Origin: Bacillota bacterium
GTDB taxonomy: Bacteria > Bacillota > Clostridia > Lachnospirales > Lachnospiraceae
DNA: 64,000 bases
Assembly: GCA_023443225.1 (NCBI GenBank)
Contig: JAEZVF010000098.1
Location: 124,001 to 188,000, forward strand
Reading direction: 5' to 3'
Part shown: positions 42,769-49,757 of the stretch, piece by piece
Numbering within the stretch: position 1 is the first letter of the stretch
Layout: each line of letters starts with the position of its first letter
Notes under the pieces: model-generated
Told to the model about the DNA's origin: nothing
What the model saw: the letters and a program-made list of their open reading frames with translations, nothing else
The model's database searches: none
Made by a program: the position numbers and the translations under genes

Positions 42769-44121
42769 ATGAAAGCAGTTGTAGTTGATATAAAAGATGA
42801 ATATGCAGCAGTTCTATCTGATGATGGCAGCATAGTAAAAGTCAAAAACAGAAGTTATAGTAAAGGACAGGTGATAGAAATGAAGAAGAAAATAAATTTT
42901 ACTAAGAAATTTGCGTTAGGAGTTGCTTCCATAGCCGTATTAGTATTAAGTTCAAGTGTCGGTGCATGGGCATATACAACTCCATATTCCTATGTAAGTC
43001 TCGATGTTAACCCATCTATTGAATATACACTTAACCGTTTTGAACGTGTTATTGATATTAAAGCTGTAAATGATGATGGAAAGGTAATCCTTGATCAGAT
43101 TGATATTAAGGGTTTAAAGAATCAATCGATTGAAGATGCGATTATTGATACCGTTGAACAGATATCTCAGGATGGGTATTTTGAAGACAAACAGGCAAAT
43201 GTGGTTACCGGTTCGACAATCCAGATTGGTGATGCTACGAAGCCTGTAATAACAATTGATGGTGGTATTGTAATTACGGTTGCTAATGGAAACACTAAAA
43301 TATCGGATGAACTTGCAAAGGAAATACGTGAATCAGTAGAAGATTTTGTAGATAAAAATGTAGAAAGTGAAAATGTTGAAGTTGAAGTATCAAGCATTGG
43401 CTATGAGCGTGTCCAAAAGGCAAGAGAACTTGGCGTTACTCCTGGTAAACTAAATCTTGTGGAAAAGTTGCAGGCAAGTGCTGCGGATCCTGATAGTATA
43501 GTTTTAGAAGATTGGTTAAATAAACCGGTAAAAGATATAATGAAAGCAATTAAGGAAAACAGAAAAGCAGTTCTGGCAACAGAAAATGGAGATACTTCCA
43601 AAACTACAGAAACATCTGAAACAACAGAAACTACGATAGCAGATGGCAGTGAAAATGCTTCTACTTCGAAGGATAATGCGGTTGAAGACTCCGATGCTAC
43701 TGTTAAAAAAGTGAAGACAAAACAAGAAAAAACTGTAATAAAAAAACAAGAAAAAAAAGAAAAAGAAGAACTTAAAGAGCAAGGAAAAAAAGAAAAAGAA
43801 AAAATAAAAGAACAAGAAAAAGTTAAAAAAGAAAAAATTAAGGAACAAGAAAAAGCAGAGAAAGAAGTAATCAAAAAGCAAGAAAAAACTGAAAAAGAAA
43901 ATTTAAAAGAAAAAGAAAAAACTGAAAAAGCAATAACTAAGAAGCAAGAAAAAACTGAAAAGGAAATAATGAAAGAACAAGAAAAAACAGTACAAAAATC
44001 AGAAGAGAAAACTTCAGAAAAGAAAAATAAAGCGGATGAAAAGTCTGAGTCGAAAGAAGAAAACAAATCAAATTCTTCAAAGCCTTCAGATAATGCTAGT
44101 AAAGAGAAAAGTAAGAAATAG
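42769..44121 (+). CDS. rsgI: RsgI-family anti-sigma-I factor with Lys/Glu-rich tail
   Basis: The 450-residue protein has the cytosolic anti-sigma domain at residues 1-40 (MKAVVVDIKDEYAAVLSDDG), one membrane helix at about 46-68 and the conserved extracytoplasmic RsgI domain (YVSLDVNPSIEYTLNRFERVI) to about residue 225. The last 135 residues are a highly charged tail of repeated KEQEKxEKE-type units ending in Ser/Asn/Lys. Clostridial RsgI proteins often end in carbohydrate-binding modules; here a low-complexity coil takes that place. It is 60 bases after sigI, in one operon. AT-rich poly-Lys codons make this stretch prone to frameshift or slippage. Confidence 0.9.
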   Translation: MKAVVVDIKDEYAAVLSDDGSIVKVKNRSYSKGQVIEMKKKINFTKKFALGVASIAVLVLSSSVGAWAYTTPYSYVSLDVNPSIEYTLNRFERVIDIKAVNDDGKVILDQIDIKGLKNQSIEDAIIDTVEQISQDGYFEDKQANVVTGSTIQIGDATKPVITIDGGIVITVANGNTKISDELAKEIRESVEDFVDKNVESENVEVEVSSIGYERVQKARELGVTPGKLNLVEKLQASAADPDSIVLEDWLNKPVKDIMKAIKENRKAVLATENGDTSKTTETSETTETTIADGSENASTSKDNAVEDSDATVKKVKTKQEKTVIKKQEKKEKEELKEQGKKEKEKIKEQEKVKKEKIKEQEKAEKEVIKKQEKTEKENLKEKEKTEKAITKKQEKTEKEIMKEQEKTVQKSEEKTSEKKNKADEKSESKEENKSNSSKPSDNASKEKSKK

Positions 44122-44306
44122 GATACTCTCTATAAATTAATTATAAAATAATGGGTAAGTGCAAAGTTTTGTATAAATAATACATTATTGGGGAATTTAA
44201 ACACGTATAACTTATTCATTGGCAAAGCTGCCGGATCGTGAGCAGTTAAAGTGGAATTGATACCGGCTGATCCAATTATATAATTAATGTATAGGAGGTA
44301 AAATAA

Positions 44307-44861
44307 ATGGATATTAAAAATGTAATGACTTTAGATTTCCTTCATTCCGCATATGGTGGAGAAAGCATGGCACACATGCGTTATATCTACTGGAGTGAGA
44401 CGGCGGAAAAAGAAGGATTCCCCAATGTAGCAAGATTATTTTCTGCTATCGCATATGCTGAACAGGTACATGCATCCAATCATTTCCGGGCAATCGATGG
44501 CGATATCGTTGATAGCACGGTAACAGCAGGGGCTGTATTTGGGCCTAATAAAACTGTAGATAATCTGCAGGGAGCAATCGACGGCGAACTGCACGAGGTA
44601 GAACAAATGTATCCGGTCTACTTAAATACTGCTGAATTTCAAAATGAAAAAGATGCGAAACGCTCTTTTCATTATGCACTGGAGGCAGAAAAGATTCATG
44701 TGGATCTTTTTCAAAAAGCGTTGGATGTTGTAAAAAAAGGCAAAGACATTGATTTAAAGGCAATCTACATCTGCCCGGTATGTGGACACACCATTTTAGA
44801 TGAGGCACCGGATAAGTGTCCCGTATGCGGAGCAAAGCAAGAAATGTATCACAAATTTTAA
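44307..44861 (+). CDS. rbr: Rubrerythrin
   Basis: The 184-residue protein has a ferritin-like diiron domain with Glu/His ligands (GGESMAHMRY, AYAEQVHASNH, GELHEVEQMYP, ALEAEKIHVDLF) and a C-terminal rubredoxin-like [FeCys4] site (ICPVCGHTILDEAPDKCPVCGA). Rubrerythrins reduce peroxide in anaerobes. AGGAGG precedes the start. The upstream sequence has AATAAT-AC-ATTATT (44176-44189), which is only loosely like a PerR box. It is monocistronic, next to a bidirectional terminator. Confidence 0.95.
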   Translation: MDIKNVMTLDFLHSAYGGESMAHMRYIYWSETAEKEGFPNVARLFSAIAYAEQVHASNHFRAIDGDIVDSTVTAGAVFGPNKTVDNLQGAIDGELHEVEQMYPVYLNTAEFQNEKDAKRSFHYALEAEKIHVDLFQKALDVVKKGKDIDLKAIYICPVCGHTILDEAPDKCPVCGAKQEMYHKF

Positions 44862-44895
44862 TTCGCAATTCAATATAAATAATCACAAGAAAAAA

Positions 44896-44925
44896 TATAA
44901 GCCGTAGAGTGATCTACGGCTTATA
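44896..44925. terminator. Bidirectional terminator between rbr and queT
   Basis: A perfect 13-bp stem (TATAAGCCGTAGA with its complement) around a GTGA loop lies between two convergent stops. Confidence 0.8.
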
Positions 44926-44938
44926 TTTGAATACGCTT

Positions 44939-45424
44939 TTATTTATTATGGAAAATGGCTCCTCTATAATTATTTAATGCAAACAGCAGAAGTAATCCAA
45001 GGATACCACAGGATACTACTTCGCCTATACCAACCGTAAGCATCATAAAATAAATCGGCATGGTCTCGCCGTAAGCAAATCGTAATACCCAGGGGATAAC
45101 AATTGTATTTGCAAGGATTGGAGGAAGGGGAACTAAGAATTTATGTCTTCTTAATTGGTAAGAACCGATTGCTCCTATAAAAGATGCCAGTGTTCCAAAT
45201 ATAACATCCAACATATCTGCACCAGACAGATAATTTGATAGGAAACATCCAATAGTAATACCTGGAATGGCAGCAGGGGTAAAGAAAGGAAGTATAGTAA
45301 GTGCTTCTGCTATTCTTACCTGAACCATGGAAAAGCTGATTGGCTTAAAGACAAACACCAATACGATGTAAAGCGCTGCAATTAAGGCAGCTTGGGTTAG
45401 AAATAATGCTCTTTTGTATCTCAT
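44939..45424 (-). CDS. queT: QueT-family queuosine-precursor transporter
   Basis: The 161-residue protein has about five membrane helices. The family pattern is seen in ALYIVLVFVFKPISFSMVQVR followed by EALTILPFFTPAAIPG and NYLSGADMLDVIFGTLA. QueT is the substrate-specific component that takes up preQ1-type queuosine precursors, probably with a shared ECF energising module elsewhere. The start at 45424 has AAAGGAG 7 bases upstream; the TTG at 45430 is rejected. The preQ1-I riboswitch directly upstream supports the assignment. Confidence 0.93.
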   Translation of the reverse strand: MRYKRALFLTQAALIAALYIVLVFVFKPISFSMVQVRIAEALTILPFFTPAAIPGITIGCFLSNYLSGADMLDVIFGTLASFIGAIGSYQLRRHKFLVPLPPILANTIVIPWVLRFAYGETMPIYFMMLTVGIGEVVSCGILGLLLLFALNNYRGAIFHNK

Positions 45425-45432
45425 ATTCAATT

Positions 45433-45476
45433 CTCCTTTAGTTTTGTTTACCGTCAGGAAGGTTACGAACTGACGC
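45433..45476 (-). promoter_or_regulatory. PreQ1-I riboswitch of queT
   Basis: On the minus strand the stem CGTCAG/CTGACG (45475-45470 with 45457-45452) encloses a 12-base loop starting TTCGTAACC, followed by the A-rich tail GTAAACAAAACTAAAGGAG. This closely follows known preQ1-I aptamers, where the tail folds back into the stem groove and the loop. The tail runs into the Shine-Dalgarno site, so preQ1 binding should block translation. An extra GC-rich hairpin (about 45486-45516) precedes it in the leader. Confidence 0.88.
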
Positions 45477-45523
45477 TATTTGACTGGCGAAAGCCTTGAT
45501 TTGTAAGGCTTTGCGACCTTATT

Positions 45524-45551
45524 AGTATAGCATGAAAATGTGGGTTGTCAA
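45524..45551 (-). promoter_or_regulatory. Sigma-A promoter of queT
   Basis: On the minus strand a perfect TTGACA (45551-45546), a 16-base spacer and TATACT (45529-45524). Two copies of the near-palindrome TTGACTCAA lie just upstream at 45555-45563 and 45567-45575. Confidence 0.78.
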
Positions 45552-45652
45552 GAGTTGACTCAAATTTTGACTCAAGTTTGGGAGAATAGAGATGGAAGCA
45601 GATAAAAGATATAGATGAGATAGTTTATATTGAACTAGTCATAAAAAGAACA

Positions 45653-45681
45653 TTGACAGGAATAATATGGAAGACTAAAAT
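45653..45681 (+). promoter_or_regulatory. Sigma-A promoter of the orphan gene at 45742
   Basis: A perfect TTGACA (45653-45658), a 17-base spacer and TAAAAT (45676-45681) lie 60 bases before the start. Confidence 0.7.
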
Positions 45682-45741
45682 TATGATAAGTAAATTGTGC
45701 TTATTATTGTCATATAAAATGTGACATGAATTGGAGTTAGA

Positions 45742-46824
45742 ATGGATTATCCTATAGATAAAATTGAAATAGCAAAAGATTATATCTGGAACAAGATTAA
45801 AAATAATGTATATCCTAAAGGTCACCCATTTAACCAAGTGAATTTTGTTAAGGACGATTATTTAGTTCTAATTATGGCTTTGATTAAAATATATTTAATT
45901 GAAACAACTATTATTGATGATTATTTGGATAATAAGTTAGTGGCTCTTGATAAAGGCAGATGTAATTACGAAACATATTTCCAAGGACTTAATGAATTGA
46001 ATTTTTTCTATTATTTATTATCAGGATGCATTAAGAATGAATTATTAACTCATGTTTACCAAATAAATTATGAAAACAATAGTATAACAAATCCATTGAA
46101 GAAGCTGGAATATACATATTGTTTTGATGATATGGTTGCTGTAGGAGTTGAAATAAAAACAATTACTTGCGAGCCGACCTATAAAGAAACAAGTATGTCA
46201 ATTCATGATACCTTATTAATAAAAAAGTATTTCCATGATGTAGACTTAAGGAACATTGAGAAGATAGAACAATATAAAATTTTGGAAGCAAGTAGTCATG
46301 ACCGACAGCTTAGAAAGAACATCAAAAAGATTGCTGAAAAATTTACTGGAGATAATAAATCCCCAGTGAAGCTAATTAATGTTGGTGTGATAGTAATACA
46401 ATTTGCAACATCAATAGAAGAATTTTATGCTTATTTATTAAATGAAAATAAAGGAATAATATTTAATCAGGACTTTGGAAATATTGACTGTCTTGTATTT
46501 TTTTCACTAACAGCACGACCTGACTTTGATATGCAAGATATTTATGATACAGGTCATATATTTTCTATTTTATTTAATTACGAGCCATATATAAAGAAAT
46601 ATTTAAAAGATTTACGACTAGATAATTACATAGCAACAAAGATAAATGGACAATTTAATATAGATTCAGACATTCAAAAATATGCAAACAAGGAATATGG
46701 TATTTTTAAGTATATTATTAAAGATGGAAAGTGCTTCTATGTACCAATTGAATGCAGACAGGATGAGATAGATGAATATATTAGATATCTTAATGGAACT
46801 GGTAAATACCCCATAATTAGTTGA
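45742..46824 (+). CDS. Orphan protein with possible PD-(D/E)XK nuclease motif
   Basis: The 360-residue cytosolic protein is rich in Ile, Asn, Lys and Tyr. No family was recognised. A stretch near residues 130-145 reads YCFDDMVAVGVEIKTITCEP, giving Asp, then Glu-x-Lys in a beta-strand context, which fits the core of PD-(D/E)XK nucleases. It is the first gene of an AT-rich accessory patch that continues with a toxin cassette and a broken integrase. A defence-related role is inference. GGAG lies about 11 bases before the start. Confidence 0.65.
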   Translation: MDYPIDKIEIAKDYIWNKIKNNVYPKGHPFNQVNFVKDDYLVLIMALIKIYLIETTIIDDYLDNKLVALDKGRCNYETYFQGLNELNFFYYLLSGCIKNELLTHVYQINYENNSITNPLKKLEYTYCFDDMVAVGVEIKTITCEPTYKETSMSIHDTLLIKKYFHDVDLRNIEKIEQYKILEASSHDRQLRKNIKKIAEKFTGDNKSPVKLINVGVIVIQFATSIEEFYAYLLNENKGIIFNQDFGNIDCLVFFSLTARPDFDMQDIYDTGHIFSILFNYEPYIKKYLKDLRLDNYIATKINGQFNIDSDIQKYANKEYGIFKYIIKDGKCFYVPIECRQDEIDEYIRYLNGTGKYPIIS

Positions 46825-47072
46825 ATGGAAGGGGCATATCGCACTAATGCCATACTCATTAAATCAAGCACTTGTTTACTAGGGTTCTTGAGTGTGAAAG
46901 GAGTCGTATAAACGGTTTGTACACGGTTTGAATAAGAAAAAAAATAGCCGTTACATGACATAGGTTGTGTAGCGGTTTGTTTATAGGTATAGCATTTGTG
47001 GATTTTATATTGTAAAATAGTTTATTTTGTATTACCATATATAGTAAGACGTTTTATGATAAGGTGCATAGG
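46825..47072. other. AT-rich gap with short direct repeats
   Basis: This is the first part of the 470-base gene-poor stretch before the toxin cassette. It holds three copies of CGGTTTG (46913-46919, 46924-46930, 46973-46979) and a weak hairpin (CCGTTACA/TGTGTAGCGG, about 46948-46975). These could be a recombination-site relic. No reading frame here is convincing. Confidence 0.4.
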
Positions 47073-47246
47073 ATGAGCAATATAATGCCAAGAAAAACAA
47101 GAAGTGACTGTAGAGTAGGTACATTTGAAGAAAAACATGGTTTGCCACTAGGGACAATTGGAAATGCAGATGGTAGAGATACTTGATCTGATAAAAAAAT
47201 TGCTACTATAAGAAAAGAAGCTGAATCGAAACAAAATAAGAAATAG
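47073..47246 (+). pseudogene. Decayed small gene with in-frame TGA
   Basis: ATG at 47073 (AAGGTG upstream) opens a 37-residue frame beginning MSNIMPRKTRSDCRVGT and containing EEKHGLPLGTIGNADGRDT. It is cut by TGA at 47184-47186 and then continues for 19 Lys-rich residues to TAG. The KHG...G...DGRD pattern looks like a genuine small protein, so this is probably a nonsense mutation, though a functional 37-residue product cannot be excluded. Confidence 0.5.
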
Positions 47247-47294
47247 CATTGAGGGGTGTTGGTGTTAAAGATTAAACACATAAGGAGGAATATA

Positions 47295-47525
47295 ATGTCA
47301 TATGTTGTAAAACCTTTTCCGTGCTTTATAGATTCCTTTGAGTTTTATAAAGTGATAGGAGGAAGGAAAGTCTATCGTAATAATGATTTCTATTATTCAT
47401 GGGACGAATTACATGGAGAAATAGAAGTTTTTGATAGGAGAGGTTATCATTTAGGTGCATTGCATGCAACAAGTGGTGAGAAAATAAAAAAAGCAGTGAA
47501 AGGAAGGAGATTAAATGTACAATAA
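47295..47525 (+). CDS. Stand-alone colicin E3-type ribonuclease toxin
   Basis: The 76-residue protein corresponds to just the C-terminal cytotoxic RNase domain of colicin E3: YYSWDELHGEIEVFDRRGYHLGAL followed by SGEKIKKAVKGRRLNV. The colicin E3 catalytic set (Asp, then His three residues on, then Glu four residues further) is present as Asp, His and Glu in WDELHGEIE, and basic residues close the C terminus. Colicin E3 cuts 16S rRNA in the decoding centre. There is no receptor, translocation or signal sequence, so it should act inside its own cell, as in a toxin-antitoxin pair. AAGGAGG precedes the start. It overlaps the next gene by 11 bases. Confidence 0.8.
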   Translation: MSYVVKPFPCFIDSFEFYKVIGGRKVYRNNDFYYSWDELHGEIEVFDRRGYHLGALHATSGEKIKKAVKGRRLNVQ

Positions 47526-47817
47526 TTTTATTAAAGATTGCTTAAATGCTGAAGCAATGTTAGAAGATATTGATGATTATATTGAATATTGGCATACTCA
47601 TGACCTTGACTGTGAATTAGAAGAATTTTTAGGTCTTACAGAATATGAAAGCTTGAGGTGGTTACATGAAGGGAATGACATATTCCGTGGTATTTTGTAC
47701 TGCAGAAGACATAATATTGATTATAAGGAATATGAAGGTATGACTAGTGAAAAAAGAATAGCAGCTCGTTCATATAAACTCTCTGAGGTAAAACAATACA
47801 AAGACGATGGAAAATAA
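47515..47817 (+). CDS. Putative antitoxin or immunity partner of the E3-type RNase
   Basis: The 100-residue, acidic, helical protein has the recurrent motif DIDDYIEYWHTHDLDCELEEFLGLTEYESLRWLHEG. Short 'IdDYIExWH...LxEFLGxTxxEY' proteins are commonly seen as small partner genes. Its net negative charge, small size and 11-base overlap with the toxin fit an antitoxin or immunity protein. AAGGAG lies 7 bases upstream. It also overlaps the next gene by 11 bases. Confidence 0.68.
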   Translation: MYNNFIKDCLNAEAMLEDIDDYIEYWHTHDLDCELEEFLGLTEYESLRWLHEGNDIFRGILYCRRHNIDYKEYEGMTSEKRIAARSYKLSEVKQYKDDGK

Positions 47818-49105
47818 GGAATATGAAATAAGAAAAATAGCTAAATATGTAAGAAAGAAATATAACTTGCCAGTACCTATTAAATTTGACAATATAATAG
47901 CTGCAAATAAATGCATTCTTGTTGAAGAAAATATGCGTAGTTTAGGAGATGGGTATACTGACTTTAATAATAAGCCACCTAAAATAGCAATAAATAATCA
48001 AGTAACATATATTCCCAGGAAAAGGTTTACTATTGCTCATGAATTGGGGCATATATTTATATCTTGGCATGACGATATTACTATCTGCCAAACTGATAAT
48101 TATATGATATCTAAAAACTTGCTTGATATTCAAGAAAGGGAGGCAAATGTTTTTGCCTCTGAGTTATTGTTGCCTGAAGAATGGGTACGAGAACAAATTG
48201 ATATATATGAAGGACTTCCATTAGATGATTTATTAGGGGTGCTATCTTCTTTGTCAGGCGCTTCGCTATTTGCTTGTTTATATTCATTAGAAAATGTTTT
48301 GGATTCAGGAAATGTAATTTTACTGAAATCATCAACCTCGGAATATGGTAAAAGGTTCGTTGCAAGGAATACATGTAATACTTGGTTTAGAAGTCTAGAC
48401 ACAGAAGATGTTTGCGAATGGCTAGCTCAGGAAAAAGCGGTTTACACTATTGGGAGTTATGAACTGATTCATTATCAGCTTTCTAAATGTCCGACTTATA
48501 ATGAAATACAGGATGCTTACCAAATATATGAAGAGGACATTGAAGAAACATTATTATTTTTGTCTGGTTACAATATAATAAGTATTTTACATTGTATGAA
48601 ATCAATTATTAATGCATTTGATAATAACTATTATATAGCTATTTATAATAACGATAAATTATTCTTAACGCTTGCTAGTGAAGGTTCTAACTTGAGAGTT
48701 GAATATTGCGAGACGCTGAATGAAGCGATGGAATATTGTAAAAATCATTTTGAAGATTATGGTGAAATTACACTTAATAATCGAATGATTATGCTATGGA
48801 TTAAGGAACCTATGTATTATGAAAATAATGACTGGGTTAAGAGTACAATTGATTCAAAGCAATTACTTAAAAATATTTTAGCTGAGCTATATATTGGCAA
48901 TGACATTGTAAAGAATTTACACTGTATAAACGGATTAATAGGTTACGCCAATGGATCGAATAAGGGAGCAGGTAGAACAGATTTATATAATATATTTAAA
49001 ATGAGACTGCAAAGTAAGAAGGGCTTAGAAAAATTTATTAAACACAAAGACTTTGATAAGTTTATATCTTTAAGAATAAATGAGATTTTAAATAAACATA
49101 ATTGA
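47807..49105 (+). CDS. ImmA/IrrE-family metallopeptidase
   Basis: The 432-residue protein has an N-terminal half with the ImmA/IrrE fold: RKKYNLPVPIKFDNII, the zinc motif HELGHIFISWH and the downstream acidic ligand in REANVFASELLLPE. The C-terminal 270 residues are unrecognised. ImmA-type peptidases destroy repressors or antitoxins after a stress or phage signal. Here the gene is the third of a tightly overlapping cassette, so the antitoxin is a plausible substrate; that is inference. The start has no strong Shine-Dalgarno site and is probably coupled to the previous gene. Confidence 0.82.
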   Translation: MENKEYEIRKIAKYVRKKYNLPVPIKFDNIIAANKCILVEENMRSLGDGYTDFNNKPPKIAINNQVTYIPRKRFTIAHELGHIFISWHDDITICQTDNYMISKNLLDIQEREANVFASELLLPEEWVREQIDIYEGLPLDDLLGVLSSLSGASLFACLYSLENVLDSGNVILLKSSTSEYGKRFVARNTCNTWFRSLDTEDVCEWLAQEKAVYTIGSYELIHYQLSKCPTYNEIQDAYQIYEEDIEETLLFLSGYNIISILHCMKSIINAFDNNYYIAIYNNDKLFLTLASEGSNLRVEYCETLNEAMEYCKNHFEDYGEITLNNRMIMLWIKEPMYYENNDWVKSTIDSKQLLKNILAELYIGNDIVKNLHCINGLIGYANGSNKGAGRTDLYNIFKMRLQSKKGLEKFIKHKDFDKFISLRINEILNKHN

Positions 49106-49237
49106 CTTAAGTAATTAATATTTATTAGGTATAAATTTTAGGAAGTTGTGAAAGCATAGTAGAGAAAGTTCTGATATTACTTTTTTATCACAGACTTCAC
49201 AAAATGTTATGTACATTATCAGCATATACACTATAGA

Positions 49238-49601
49238 GTGGCATTGGCATCTAAGCGTGTTATTCTTTTGAATGAGGATATGTTTACCTATCTCGGTGTA
49301 ATAAAACAGAATGCAGATAATATGGGACTAGGGAAGTCAGATGATTATGTGTTTCGTCTGCCAGATGGGAAGCCGATTTCAAGGTATAGGGTAACAGGTG
49401 AATTAAATATGATACAAGAAAGAATGAAAAATGATGGCTATAATATAAAGCATATTACATGTCATGCGCTTCGTCATACATACTCGACAAGGACCACTGA
49501 AAATGGTGTTACATATTAGAACCTGAAGGGATTGCTAGGGCATTCGCATGTCACGATGGATTTATATATATGTTACGGATGAAGTGAAACGTTCAGAATG
49601 A
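49238..49601 (+). pseudogene. Tyrosine recombinase (phage-type integrase) fragment
   Basis: A GTG-initiated frame from 49238 encodes part of the catalytic domain: YVFRLPDGKPISRYRV and ITCHALRHTYSTRTTENGVTY, which includes the RHxxxxR box. A TAG stop at 49517-49519 interrupts it. The continuation NLKGLLGHSHVTMDLY follows in the same frame, then a one-base frameshift leads into VTDEVKRSE and a stop at 49601. The N-terminal half is missing. This is a dead integrase marking a former mobile element. Confidence 0.85.
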
Positions 49602-49757
49602 AAAAAATAAATTGTGTATTTTGGGAAAAGGACTGGAAACTGTAGTCCTTTTTAAGTGCAAGAATAAGCAATAAAATGTAAAATAATTGGCATTGATGTC
49701 TGAGAATATAAAGGCTGTCTGATATACTTTATTTATACAAAAGAAAGAAGGATAGGC

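Noticed and set aside
43401..44066. Long minus-strand reading frames (221 and 121 codons) opposite the RsgI tail, rich in Phe and Ser
   Set aside because: They are the mirror of AAA/GAA-rich Lys/Glu codons on the plus strand; no ribosome site or plausible protein composition.
44122..44200. PerR box before rubrerythrin
   Set aside because: ATTAT-AAA-ATAAT and AATAAT-AC-ATTATT are present but have the wrong spacing for a PerR site and are expected by chance in such AT-rich DNA.
47184..47186. TGA read as selenocysteine or tryptophan in the small frame at 47073
   Set aside because: No SECIS-like hairpin follows, and all other genes in the window use TGA as stop.
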